A stretch of 64,000 bases of DNA, taken from assembly GCF_002929295.1 (NCBI RefSeq), contig NZ_PJIM01000001.1:728040-792039 (forward strand), written 5' to 3'. The DNA comes from Arthrobacter sp. SX1312 (lineage in GTDB: Bacteria; Actinomycetota; Actinomycetes; Actinomycetales; Micrococcaceae). The position numbers and the translations under genes are program-made. Numbering within the stretch: the first letter of the stretch is position 1; each line of letters starts with the position of its first letter. This document shows positions 17,573 to 25,776 of this stretch, in pieces. Below the pieces are notes generated by a model. That model ran no database searches. It had not been told where the DNA came from and saw nothing but the letters and a program-made list of their open reading frames with translations.

Positions 17573-18865
17573 TCAGGGCTTCCTCGCCGCTTCGACCCGG
17601 GCTGCCGGAGCCGGGGCCTGGGCGAGGTCCTCCAACCGCTTCACGCCGCGCAGGGGGCCCAGCAGCGCCACCAGCGGAGCGGTGCACGCGATGAGGACCC
17701 CGATCAGGACCGCATCACGGATGCCGACGGTCTCCGCCAGGACTCCCGCCAGCAGGCTGGCGAGCGCGAGCATGCCCCAGCTCACCGTGCGCGACGCAGC
17801 CCCGAGACGGCCCATCATGTCCGGCGGGCACACGCGCTGGCGGAAGCTCGTACCGACGACGATGTTCCAGGAGACACTGGCGCCCATCACGAACATGCCG
17901 AGGAGTCCCCAGAGCATCCCGGCGCCGGGCGTGAGGATCAGGAGGGAGGCGTAGCCGAGCACGCCGGGCACCATGGACCAGCGCCACAGCGGCCCCGACC
18001 CGAAGCGCTCGCCCAGGGAGTTGGCCGTGACCCCGCCGACGGCTCCTCCGACGGACGACGCGGCCAGCAGCAGGCCCAGCCACAGTTCCGACTCCCCCAG
18101 GGTCCTCAGCACCAGCAGCACGAGCAGGGACGCGGAGATGTTGCCGCCGAGGTTCCAGAGCGCGGCGTTGAGCAGGAGGGCGCGCAGCGGGGCCGTGCTG
18201 AAGGTGTAGCGCAATCCGTCCCACATCTCCCGGACGATCCGAGGATCACTCCGCGGGCGGACCACTTCCTTCACATCAAGGCGCTGGATGGCCGCAAGCG
18301 CGATGACCGACGTCGTCACCTGAACGATCAGCGTGTTGGAGGCGCCGACCGCACCGGTGAGCCACCCCCCGGCGGAGCGTCCTGCCGCGTCCGCCGCGGC
18401 ACCGGACCCGGTGATCAGGCCGTTGCCCTCCATGAGCTCGTCCGGGGTGACGGCCTGCTGCACCAGGGCGGCGTCCGCCAGCTGGAAGAAGACGCCGGCC
18501 ACACCCGCGACGAAGGCGGCGGCGAACAGCAAGGGAGTGCTGAGGAAACCCCACCAGTAGCCGACGGGCAGGAGGGCGAGGACCAGGACGCGGACGGAGA
18601 GGGACGCGAGCATCACCGGCTTACGCGGCAGCCTGTCGACCCACACGCCGATGAGCAGCCCGCAGAGGAGCCAGGGCAGGAAGGTCATGCCGGCGAGGGC
18701 GGCGACCTCGAAGTTGCTGGCATCGAGTTCCACCGCGGCGATGACGGGCAGCGCCACCGCTGCGACGGCGTTGCCGAGCACACCGAACGTGCTGGAGACC
18801 ATCAGCGCGCGGAAGTTCCCGTTGCGCACCAACAGGTGTCGTTCGGCAGCGCCCCCAGTGCTCAT
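17573..18865 (-). CDS. MFS transporter, DHA3-like putative drug exporter
   Basis: A 430-residue major facilitator with about 12 transmembrane helices, and the cytoplasmic A-motif-like stretch GVWVDRLPRKPVMLASL between helices 2 and 3. The overall pattern (RNGNFRALMVSSTFGVLGNAVAAVALPVIA at the start) fits the H+-coupled DHA3/MefA-like group that exports drugs or macrolides; the substrate is unknown. The ATG at 18865 has no Shine-Dalgarno. A TAGGGT hexamer (18872-18877) ends 6 nt upstream, so the mRNA is likely leaderless. It is divergent from the candidate small RNA at 18941. Confidence 0.85.
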   Translation of the reverse strand: MSTGGAAERHLLVRNGNFRALMVSSTFGVLGNAVAAVALPVIAAVELDASNFEVAALAGMTFLPWLLCGLLIGVWVDRLPRKPVMLASLSVRVLVLALLPVGYWWGFLSTPLLFAAAFVAGVAGVFFQLADAALVQQAVTPDELMEGNGLITGSGAAADAAGRSAGGWLTGAVGASNTLIVQVTTSVIALAAIQRLDVKEVVRPRSDPRIVREMWDGLRYTFSTAPLRALLLNAALWNLGGNISASLLVLLVLRTLGESELWLGLLLAASSVGGAVGGVTANSLGERFGSGPLWRWSMVPGVLGYASLLILTPGAGMLWGLLGMFVMGASVSWNIVVGTSFRQRVCPPDMMGRLGAASRTVSWGMLALASLLAGVLAETVGIRDAVLIGVLIACTAPLVALLGPLRGVKRLEDLAQAPAPAARVEAARKP

Positions 18866-18940
18866 CCGATCACCCTAAGCCAGAGCTCCTCGTGTGACAG
18901 GCAGGCCGTGACCACTTGCCGGCCGATGGTTCATCGGGTC

Positions 18941-18969
18941 TTGACGAGTTCCCGGAGACCACCGATAAT
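18941..18969 (+). promoter_or_regulatory. Strong sigma-A type promoter with no protein gene behind it
   Basis: The sequence has TTGACG (18941-18946), a 17-bp spacer and GATAAT (18964-18969). This is one of the best consensus promoters in the window. Expected transcription start is about 18975-18976. No convincing ORF follows on this strand before yaaA at 19907. Confidence 0.75.
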
Positions 18970-18975
18970 GTTTCG

Positions 18976-19191
18976 CCTGGGCAACGGAAAAGTGGGACCG
19001 TTGTTCCCGATTCCTCCCTCGGCTTAGCCGGGGCCCTGCGATTGCAGCGTGATCGGCGGAAGCGCACCATGGAGGTGGGAGTGCGTCCCGCGGTCGTTCC
19101 CCCAGCAGTATCGCGGTCGACGAGCTCCCGAGGCGGCTATAGACGCCGGGCGGTCCCCCTACCTCTTGAGACCGGGTACGGGGGACCGTTT
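18976..19191 (+). ncRNA. Candidate small non-coding RNA
   Basis: About 216 nt bounded by the promoter at 18941-18969 and a hairpin with a short T-run. Local helices visible by eye are CAACGG/CCGTTG (18982-18987 with 18998-19003), a CGGC-TTA-GCCG stem near 19019-19029 and a CTGC-GATT-GCAG stem near 19037-19048. The 3' hairpin pairs 19151-19159 with 19180-19188, plus an inner 4-bp helix, followed by TTTAAT. No plausible coding frame with a ribosome-binding site was found. Possible identities are a 6S/Ms1-like RNA-polymerase-binding RNA or an unrelated sRNA; neither is shown. The rest of the 18866-19428 gap (19192-19428) holds nothing I can assign. Confidence 0.5.
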
Positions 19192-19428
19192 AATGACGGT
19201 GACCGCGCAGCCGGGTCGAGGCGAACGGGCCGACCCCGAGCCCCAGCAGAAGGCCGACCCGTTCATACCGCAGCGCTTGCGTACGAGACCCGCAGCGATG
19301 TTCACACAGTAGGACGAGCGGGGTCCCGCGACAACGTATGACGCGCCGGAGACCGTGCCGTGCTTCCGGATCGCACGGGGACCGCATCCGATCCGGGGAG
19401 CCGGCCGATGGGTGGACGGCAAGTCGAG

Positions 19429-19830
19429 GGATGGGTCGACCGATACGCCGGGTTCTGTCATCGCGCGCCGTCACCGACGCGCGAGTAGCGACCATCCATC
19501 TACGGACGCCGTTGCCGACGCCCTCCAGCGGCCTACCCGTGCACTCGGGCGGGCAGCCCTCGAGCGCGCACTGTCTGGCCTTGCTCCGGGTGGGGTTTAC
19601 CGAGCCGCGCCGGTCACCCGGCACGCTGGTGGTCTCTTACACCGCCTTTTCACCCTTACTGCCCGCGCCGGCCGAAGCCTGCGGCGGGAGCGGTCTCTTT
19701 TCTGTGGCACTGGCCTGCGGGTTACCCCGAGTGGGCGTTACCCACCACCCTGCCCTGCGGAGCCCGGACGTTCCTCGGTGGAGCGGGTGCTCTCGCACCG
19801 TCCAACGCGGCCGCCTGGTCGACCCATCCA
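19429..19830 (-). ncRNA. rnpB: RNase P RNA (class A)
   Basis: The catalytic RNA of ribonuclease P, which matures tRNA 5' ends. The 13-bp P1 helix is formed by the 5' strand at 19817-19829 and the 3' strand at 19429-19441. Between them are the conserved core elements: GAGGAACGUCCGGGCUC near the 5' end, CACAGAAAAGAGACCGC, the GUAAGGGUGAAAAGGCGG segment, GGUAAACCCC, and GACAGAACCCGGCGUAUCGG just before the 3' P1 strand. Length of about 400 nt is normal for actinobacterial type A. Exact termini are estimated from P1. There is no protein gene on this strand. Confidence 0.95.
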
Positions 19831-19906
19831 GCTCCCATTCTAGGTGACCGGGACACCGCCGGCTGCCGCGCACGGACGGCCTGCCCGGGTTGGATACAGT
19901 GGATCG

Positions 19907-20668
19907 GTGCTGATCCTGCTCCCCCCGTCCGAAGGCAAGTCCGCAGCCCGTACGGGTGCACCGCTCCACCTGGACGACCTCCACTTCCCCGAACTCAACG
20001 ACGCGCGCAGGGCCGTGCTCGGCGCCCTGAGGGCCGCCAGTGCTGCAGACGACGCGCATGCGGTCCTCGGCGTCGGGGCATCCCTCGCCGAGGACGTGGC
20101 GAGGAACCTGGTGCTCGACGTCGCGCCCGCCGCTCCCGCCCACGACATCTACTCGGGGGTCCTGTACGACGCCCTCGGCTACGCCGGGATGACCGCCGTA
20201 CAGAGACGCAAGGCACGGGAGCAGTGCGTCGTCGTCTCCGCCCTGTGGGGAGCCGTGGCGTTCGGCGACCGAATCCCCGCCTACCGCCTGTCGATGGCGG
20301 TGGACCTCCCGGGCACGGGGCGGCTCGCCACCTACTGGAGGAAGCACCTCGCGGCTCCCCTGGCGCTCCACGCGGGCGACGGCCTGATCGTCGACTGCCG
20401 GTCCAGCACCTATGCGGCGGCCTGGACCTCGCCACCGCAGCAGAGCGCCGCCGTCAACGTGTTCCAGATCCGGGACGGGAAGAGGACGGTCGTCTCGCAC
20501 TTCGCGAAGCACACGCGGGGCGAGCTCGCCCGGCACCTGCTCACGCGCCGCGGCGCCGTCCCCGCGACGCCGGCTGCCCTGCTCGGGGCGGCCCGCGAGA
20601 AGTGGACGGCCGACCTGCAGCCGGCCACCTCGCGGAAGCCCGCGCAGCTCGACATCGTGCTCGACTGA
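19907..20668 (+). CDS. yaaA: YaaA family peroxide-stress protein
   Basis: A 253-residue DUF328/YaaA protein. In E. coli YaaA lowers intracellular iron during H2O2 stress and binds DNA; the biochemical role elsewhere is unproven. Family marks are LLPPSEGK right after the start, ARNLVLDVAPAAPAHDIYSGVLYDAL region, VVVSALWGAVAFGDRIPAYRL, and HFAKHTRGELARHLL near the C-terminus. The start is the GTG at 19907 (VLILLPPSEGKS). A TACAGT hexamer (19895-19900) ends 6 nt upstream with no Shine-Dalgarno, implying a leaderless message. It converges with the RNase H fusion gene. Confidence 0.9.
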   Translation: MLILLPPSEGKSAARTGAPLHLDDLHFPELNDARRAVLGALRAASAADDAHAVLGVGASLAEDVARNLVLDVAPAAPAHDIYSGVLYDALGYAGMTAVQRRKAREQCVVVSALWGAVAFGDRIPAYRLSMAVDLPGTGRLATYWRKHLAAPLALHAGDGLIVDCRSSTYAAAWTSPPQQSAAVNVFQIRDGKRTVVSHFAKHTRGELARHLLTRRGAVPATPAALLGAAREKWTADLQPATSRKPAQLDIVLD

Positions 20669-20676
20669 CGCCCCGC

Positions 20677-21648
20677 TCAGTCGGCGACGAGCTCCACCTC
20701 GAACCCCTCGGCGTTCTCGAGGTACGCGGCGTAGTGGTCGGGGCCGCCCGCGAAGGGATGACGGTCGGCGAACAGCAGCGACCAGCCGTGACTGGCTGCG
20801 CGGCGGACCAGGAGGTCGACGTCGGCGCGTGAGCCCGCGCGGAACGCGAGGTGGTTCACCCCTGGATGACGGCGGTCGTGGCCGCCCGCCGCGACATCCG
20901 GGCCGCTCTCCAGGACCACGTAGAACTCCTCGGAGCCGAAGCTCACGCCGTTCTTCCACGACTCCCTGCGGGGGAAACCGAGCCGCTCGAGCAGCCAGCC
21001 CAGGCTGGCGTCCGCCGCGGGAAGATCCCTCGTCCATACCTCGACGTGGTGCAACCGACCCGCACGGCGGGGCGCCTCCTGCACGGGGGCGTCACGCGCC
21101 GTCGAGGGTGCGCTCGACGCCGCGGTCGAGGCCCCGGCGGTGGCGCGGGGCTTCCAGTCGACGCCGGCCATCCCGGCATCCATCGCCTCGTTGGAGAGCC
21201 GGTCGGCGTCCTTGTTCCGCTCGCGCGGGATCCATTCGTACGTCACGCGCCGCGGATCCAGGACCTTCCGCGCCCTCGCCGCCAGGACGCGCATGTCCGC
21301 GTGCTTGATCTGCCAGCGCCCCGACATCTGCTCGACGACGAGCTTGGAATCCATCTTCACGTGCACGGCCGCCTGCGGGTTGATCTCCCGGGCGAGCTCC
21401 AGCCCGGACACGAGTCCGGAGTACTCGGCGACGTTGTTGGAGGCCTTGCCGATGTAGGCCGCCTTCTCCACGAGGATGCGGCCCGTGTCGGGATCGCGCA
21501 CGAGGGCGCCGTATCCGGCGTGTCCGGGATTGCCCCGTGACCCGCCGTCGGCCTCGACGACGAGGCGCGCGGGGAGGTCCTGCCGCACGTGGTCCTGGGC
21601 CGCGTCCTGGTCCTGCGCATAGGGGTCGAACAACTGCTGATCCGTCAC
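20677..21648 (-). CDS. rnhA: RNase HI domain fused to a C-terminal VOC/glyoxalase domain
   Basis: A 323-residue two-domain protein. Residues 25-162 are RNase HI with the four catalytic acids Asp34 (VEADGGSRGNPG), Glu75 (NNVAEYSGLV), Asp100 (VKMDSKLVVEQ) and Asp149 (RNKDADRLSNEA); it would cut RNA in RNA-DNA hybrids. An Ala/Ser/Pro linker (165-197) joins a VOC domain (199-322: LHHVEVWTRDLP, GVNHLAFRAGSRADVDLL, YLENAEGFEVELV), a metal-dependent glyoxalase/dioxygenase-like fold. In mycobacteria the RNase HI gene at this position (before the zinc-ribbon and Nif3 genes) is fused to a CobC-like phosphatase instead. It overlaps the zinc-ribbon gene by ATGA. The VOC domain's substrate is unknown. Confidence 0.88.
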   Translation of the reverse strand: MTDQQLFDPYAQDQDAAQDHVRQDLPARLVVEADGGSRGNPGHAGYGALVRDPDTGRILVEKAAYIGKASNNVAEYSGLVSGLELAREINPQAAVHVKMDSKLVVEQMSGRWQIKHADMRVLAARARKVLDPRRVTYEWIPRERNKDADRLSNEAMDAGMAGVDWKPRATAGASTAASSAPSTARDAPVQEAPRRAGRLHHVEVWTRDLPAADASLGWLLERLGFPRRESWKNGVSFGSEEFYVVLESGPDVAAGGHDRRHPGVNHLAFRAGSRADVDLLVRRAASHGWSLLFADRHPFAGGPDHYAAYLENAEGFEVELVAD

Positions 21649-22394
21649 GGCTGCTGGTTTCCCCAGTCACTCGAGCGGACGAGGATGCAGCCCGAGTCGG
21701 GGCAGAGGACGACGTCGTCGGGCGCGGCCGCGGAGATGTCGGCGAGATCGCCGGGGCTCAGTTGCATGCCCGATCCCTCGGACTTGCCGTGGAAGAGCCG
21801 CGCGGCACCCACGCCGCGACGGGCGAGGATCCGCTCGTAGATCGTCAGGAGCCCTGCGTCGAAGGTGGCGGCGAGCTCGTCCCGCTGCGCCTGCACCCGG
21901 GCGCGCTGGGCATCGACGTCGGCCAGTTCGGCGTCCCGGGCGTCCTCGAGGGCCTTGAGCTCGGCGCGGACGCCGTTCGTGCGCCCCTGCACCTCGGCCT
22001 GCGCGGCCCGCGCCGTGTCCACCCGCTCCATGACATCGAGCTCGACGTCCTCGAGGTCCGACCGCCGCTTCGTGAGGGTGGCGACCTCGTGCTGCAGCGC
22101 GGTGAGGTCCTTCGAGGTCCCGGTTCCGCTGTTGAGCCGCTTCTCGTCGCGTTCGAGCCGGTTGACGACGGACTGGACCTCGTCCTCCGCGCGGGTGAGC
22201 TCGCGCTGCAGGTCCCCGAGCTCGGTCGTCGCCCGGACGAGTTCGGCGTCCACGTCCGCCACCCGGCCGGCGACGATCCCGATCTCGGGATTGCTGCGCG
22301 CGGCGGCGGCCTGGCGGGCGAGCTTGTTGAGGGTCGAATCGAGGGCCTGCAGGTCGAGCAGGCGGAGTTGTTCCTCGGGTGCAGCCTTGGCCAC
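21645..22394 (-). CDS. Coiled-coil protein with C4 zinc-ribbon-type C-terminus (DUF164)
   Basis: A 249-residue cytosolic protein. Residues 5-190 form a long antiparallel coiled coil rich in Ala, Glu and Arg (LLDLQALDSTLNKLARQ at the start). The last 50 residues resemble the C4-type zinc ribbon, but only one Cys remains in the final part (VLCPDSGCIL gives two, with the first CxxC pair lost: ARLFHGKSEGSGMQL). The zinc site is therefore incomplete compared with family members such as H. pylori HP0958. The function in actinobacteria is unknown. It lies upstream of and coupled to the RNase HI fusion gene, with Nif3 next, as in Mycobacterium. Confidence 0.87.
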   Translation of the reverse strand: MAKAAPEEQLRLLDLQALDSTLNKLARQAAAARSNPEIGIVAGRVADVDAELVRATTELGDLQRELTRAEDEVQSVVNRLERDEKRLNSGTGTSKDLTALQHEVATLTKRRSDLEDVELDVMERVDTARAAQAEVQGRTNGVRAELKALEDARDAELADVDAQRARVQAQRDELAATFDAGLLTIYERILARRGVGAARLFHGKSEGSGMQLSPGDLADISAAAPDDVVLCPDSGCILVRSSDWGNQQP

Positions 22395-22480
22395 GGTAAA
22401 CCTCCAGGATGGGTCGGATGGGGCACGACGAGCGGGGGTGGGCGTCGTCCCAGCCTAGGCCACGCCGCCCGGGGCGGCGG

Positions 22481-23389
22481 TCAGTGACCGGGTGTGAGGA
22501 CGAAGTCCCACGGGTCGGTGTTGACCCCGCTCACCCGGATGTCCGTGGTGAAGCCCTGATCGGTGAGGACGCCGGCGAGGGCTTCGGCGGCGGGCGTCAG
22601 CCACAGCCACTCGCTGCCGAAGTGCGAGACGTCGATCAGGTAGGGCGTGGCACCGGCCGCTGCCTCCCGAACCTCCGACGCCGGGTGGTGCCGGAGGTCC
22701 GCGGTCACATAGACGTCGGCCCGGCTCGACCGGACGCGGTCGAACAGGGAATCGCCCGCGCCGCCGCAGACGGCGACCCGCCGCACCAGCGCGTCCTTGT
22801 CGCCGGCGACCCGCACACCGCCCGCCACGGCGGGAAGGATGGAGAACACCACTTCCGCGAAGTCACCGAGCGTCACCGGCGATCCGAGGTTCCCGACCCG
22901 GCCGATGCCCTCCTCGGGCAGCCCGTCCGCCGCCGGGGTGAGAGGCTGCACGTCCTGCAGGCCGAGGGCGTCCGCCAGCACGTCGGACACTCCGCCCACC
23001 GCGCTGTCGCCGTTGGTGTGGACCGTGACCAGGGCGCAGCCTGCCTCGATCAGCCGATGGATGGCTTCCCCCTTGAACCCCGACGCCGCGACGGAGGAGA
23101 CGGGCTTGAGAAGCAGCGGGTGGTGGGACACGATCATCGTCGCGCCCCAGTCGAGGGCCTCGTCGAGGACGGCCGCCGTGGGATCCACGGTGAAGAGGAT
23201 CCTGTCCGCCCGCTTCCCCGACCGGCCGGCCACGAGCCCCACCTCGTCCCAGTCCTCCGCGAGGCTCTCGGGCCATAGTTCCTCGATGGCCAGGAGTACG
23301 TCGCCGACGGTCGGAGCATGCATGCCCGGTGGTTCGGGTGCGTCGATGCCGGACGGAGCGACGCCGGAGTCGTGCTCGTTCTGGTCCAT
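22481..23389 (-). CDS. Nif3-like dinuclear metal-centre protein (YbgI/DUF34 family)
   Basis: A 302-residue protein of the NIF3/YqfO family, whose members form hexameric rings with a two-metal site. The metal-binding motif SHHPLLLK is at residues 88-95, and the C-terminal part has DVSHFGSEW with further ligands. The family is sometimes annotated as GTP cyclohydrolase I type 2, which is unproven. The first 22 residues before MHAPTVGDVL are poorly conserved, so 23323 is an alternative start. A TATTAC hexamer (23397-23402) ends 7 nt before the 23389 ATG. The frame is open to 25093, but that extension lies opposite msrA and cysK. Confidence 0.9.
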   Translation of the reverse strand: MDQNEHDSGVAPSGIDAPEPPGMHAPTVGDVLLAIEELWPESLAEDWDEVGLVAGRSGKRADRILFTVDPTAAVLDEALDWGATMIVSHHPLLLKPVSSVAASGFKGEAIHRLIEAGCALVTVHTNGDSAVGGVSDVLADALGLQDVQPLTPAADGLPEEGIGRVGNLGSPVTLGDFAEVVFSILPAVAGGVRVAGDKDALVRRVAVCGGAGDSLFDRVRSSRADVYVTADLRHHPASEVREAAAGATPYLIDVSHFGSEWLWLTPAAEALAGVLTDQGFTTDIRVSGVNTDPWDFVLTPGH

Positions 23390-23494
23390 GACACCAGTAA
23401 TACCCGCCGAAGCAGGGCCCGCCAAGTCCGCCCCGTCCACCGGCGGCGGAACAGGCGCGGGAATCATCGGCACGTGGCGCGCATTGACACAGTC

Positions 23495-24019
23495 ATGAAG
23501 ACTTTTGTGCTTGGAGGGGGCTGCTTCTGGTGCCTCGATGCCGTCTACCAGAAGACCCGCGGCGTGACGGAGGTCGTCTCCGGATACACCGGCGGCCATA
23601 CGAGGCACCCGGACTATGACAGCGTGTGTTCGGGGATCACGGGACACGCCGAGGTGGTCGCGGTCAGCTTCGACGAGGACGTCGTGCCCGAGGACGTCAT
23701 CCTGGACATGTTCTTCGTGTCCCACGACCCCACCACCCTCAACCGGCAGGGCTACGACGTCGGAACCCAGTACCGCAGCGTCATGTACTACCAGGACGCC
23801 GCGCAGAAGGAACTCTTCGAGGACGCCATCCGCCGCAACCAGGAGAACTGGAAGAACCCGATCGTCACGGAGGTCAGCCGGCTCCCCCATTTCCACGTCG
23901 CCGAGGACTGGCACCAGAACTACTACGCGAAGCACCCCGAGCAGGGCTACTGCCAGGTGATCATCAACCCGAAGCTCGCGAAGGCCCGGAAGTATTACGC
24001 CCAGTGGCTGGCCGCGTAG
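23495..24019 (+). CDS. msrA: Peptide-methionine (S)-S-oxide reductase
   Basis: A 174-residue MsrA that repairs Met-S-sulfoxide in proteins using thioredoxin. The catalytic GGCFWC motif is at residues 8-13 with the sulfenic-acid-forming Cys10, and the recycling Cys lies near the C-terminus in QGYCQVII. Other family motifs are SGYTGG, YDSVCSGITGHAEVV, and FVSHDPTTLNRQG. An in-frame GTG 21 nt upstream is an alternative start; neither start has a clear Shine-Dalgarno. It is divergent from the Nif3-like gene. Confidence 0.95.
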   Translation: MKTFVLGGGCFWCLDAVYQKTRGVTEVVSGYTGGHTRHPDYDSVCSGITGHAEVVAVSFDEDVVPEDVILDMFFVSHDPTTLNRQGYDVGTQYRSVMYYQDAAQKELFEDAIRRNQENWKNPIVTEVSRLPHFHVAEDWHQNYYAKHPEQGYCQVIINPKLAKARKYYAQWLAA

Positions 24020-24130
24020 GAGCACCGGCGCCCGGCCGTTAGGCTGACCGCCGGTGCCCCGGGGCGCGCCCGCGCCGCCCCACCCACGACGACTCCCCGT
24101 ACGCTGAACCCCCGAAAAGGCAGGCTCCCC

Positions 24131-25066
24131 ATGGCAAAGATCTACGACGACGTCACCCAACTGGTCGGGCGCACCCCCCTCGTCCGCCTCAACCGGCTGA
24201 CCGAGGGACTCGGGGCGCAGGTCGCCGTCAAGCTCGAGTTCTACAACCCCGCCAACAGCGTCAAGGACCGCATCGGCGTCGCCATCATCGACGCCGCCGA
24301 GAAGGCGGGCGCCCTGCGCCCCGGCGGCACGATCGTGGAGGGGACCTCCGGCAACACGGGGATCGCCCTGGCGATGGTAGGGGCGGCCCGCGGGTACAAG
24401 GTGGTGCTGACCATGCCGGAGACCATGTCCACCGAGCGGCGCGTCATGCTCCGGGCCTACGGCGCCGAGATCGTCCTCACCCCCGGATCCGAGGGCATGC
24501 GGGGCGCCGTCGACCGCGCCAAGGAGATCGTGGCGACGACCGAGAACGCCATCTGGGCCCAGCAGTTCGCGAACGCGGCGAACCCCGAGATCCACCGCAC
24601 CACCACCGCCGAGGAGGTCTGGGAGGACACCGACGGCGAGGTGGATATCTTCGTGGCCGGTGTGGGCACCGGCGGGACGATCACCGGCGTGGGCCAGGTC
24701 CTCAAGGAGCGCAAGCCCGGCGTGCAGATCGTCGTCGTCGAGCCCGCCGACTCGCCCATCCTCAACGGCGGCGCCCCCGGCCCGCACAAGATCCAGGGCC
24801 TCGGCGCCAACTTCGTCCCGGACAACCTCGACCGCGACATCTACGACGAAGTGATGGACGCGACCGTGGAGGACTCCGTGCGGGTGGCCCGCGCGCTCGG
24901 TACCCAGGAGGGCATCCTCGGCGGGATCTCGTCGGGGGCCATCGTCTGGGCGGCGCTCGAACTCGCGAAGCGCCCCGAGAACGCCGGTAAACTCATCGTG
25001 GCCGTGGTGTGCGATTTCGGCGAGCGCTACATCTCCACCATCCTGTTCGACGACATCCGCGGCTGA
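24131..25066 (+). CDS. cysK: O-acetylserine sulfhydrylase (cysteine synthase A)
   Basis: A 311-residue PLP enzyme that makes cysteine from O-acetylserine and sulfide. The PLP lysine is Lys45 in NSVKDRIG, the substrate/phosphate loop TSGNTG is at 72-77, and the glycine-rich [12 protein letters not shown] cofactor loop is near 177-188. It is followed 45 nt later by cysE, which makes the O-acetylserine substrate; CysK and CysE form the cysteine synthase complex in many bacteria. An AAAGGCAGG site precedes the ATG. A TAGGCT hexamer near 24040 could be its -10. Confidence 0.96.
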   Translation: MAKIYDDVTQLVGRTPLVRLNRLTEGLGAQVAVKLEFYNPANSVKDRIGVAIIDAAEKAGALRPGGTIVEGTSGNTGIALAMVGAARGYKVVLTMPETMSTERRVMLRAYGAEIVLTPGSEGMRGAVDRAKEIVATTENAIWAQQFANAANPEIHRTTTAEEVWEDTDGEVDIFVAGVGTGGTITGVGQVLKERKPGVQIVVVEPADSPILNGGAPGPHKIQGLGANFVPDNLDRDIYDEVMDATVEDSVRVARALGTQEGILGGISSGAIVWAALELAKRPENAGKLIVAVVCDFGERYISTILFDDIRG

Positions 25067-25111
25067 TCCCGCCGCGACGTCCGTCCCAACCACTCCACGA
25101 AAAGGTAGCCG

Positions 25112-25699
25112 GTGAGCTTTCTAGAACGACTGCGTGAGGACCTCGAGACCGCGCGCACCCACGATCCGGCTGCGCGTGGCCCGTTCGAGACCACCGTCGT
25201 GTACTCGGGGCTGCACGCCATCTGGGTCCACCGCCTGACCCACCGCATGTGGCGCGACGAGAGGCTCCGATTCCCCGCTCGCGCGCTGGCCCAGCTGGCG
25301 CGCGCCCTCACCGGCGTCGAGATCCACCCGGCGGCCACCATCGGTCGTCGGTTCTTCATCGACCACGGGATGGGGGTCGTGATCGGGAGCACCGCGGAGA
25401 TCGGCGACGACGTCATGCTGTACCAAGGCGTCACCCTGGGCGGACGCTCGCTCGAGAAGGTCAAGCGCCATCCCACCATCGGGGATCGCGTCACGATCGG
25501 CGCGGGCGCGAAGGTCCTCGGGCCCATCACCATCGGTGCGGGCAGCGCGGTCGGCGCGAACGCCGTCGTGGTCAAGGACACGCCCCCGGACTCGATCATC
25601 ACCGGCATCCCGGCGACGTTCCGCCACCGGGACTCGCGCCGGGAGACACAGCCGGCCGTCGATCCCGCGGAGTACGTGGACCCGGCCATCTACATCTGA
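25112..25699 (+). CDS. cysE: Serine O-acetyltransferase
   Basis: A 195-residue acetyltransferase that converts serine and acetyl-CoA to O-acetylserine, the first committed step of cysteine synthesis. The N-terminal helical part (residues 1-65) is the short SAT form. The left-handed beta-helix hexapeptide repeats follow ([68 protein letters not shown]), with the active-site His in IDHG. The gene uses a GTG start with AAAGGTAG upstream and lies 45 nt after cysK. The short C-terminal tail lacks the long CysK-binding extension of E. coli but still ends in Ile. Confidence 0.95.
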   Translation: MSFLERLREDLETARTHDPAARGPFETTVVYSGLHAIWVHRLTHRMWRDERLRFPARALAQLARALTGVEIHPAATIGRRFFIDHGMGVVIGSTAEIGDDVMLYQGVTLGGRSLEKVKRHPTIGDRVTIGAGAKVLGPITIGAGSAVGANAVVVKDTPPDSIITGIPATFRHRDSRRETQPAVDPAEYVDPAIYI

Positions 25700-25712
25700 C
25701 GCGGCACCGTCG

Positions 25713-25752
25713 GACGACGAGAGCCCCGGACCGAGGTCCGGGGCTTTCGTCG
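25713..25752. terminator. Bidirectional terminator between cysE and gnd
   Basis: A 10-bp core stem (25722-25731 with 25736-25745, CGAG loop) is extended by an outer GACGACG/CGTCGTC pairing. It separates two convergent genes. Confidence 0.8.
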
Positions 25753-25776
25753 TCCGTGCCATCGCTGACGGCCCGG

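Noticed and set aside
19049-19341. Short plus-strand ORFs inside and after the candidate small RNA
   Set aside because: They run through the strong hairpin, lack ribosome-binding sites and have no sensible composition. The 39-codon frame starting MTVTAQPG was considered but has no support.
23484-23489. TTGACA just before msrA as a -35 element
   Set aside because: Only 5 nt separate it from the ATG, so no -10 or transcript start can fit for msrA.
23390-25093. Long N-terminal extension of the Nif3-like gene
   Set aside because: It lies opposite msrA and cysK and has no resemblance to the family, which starts near MHAPTVGDVL.
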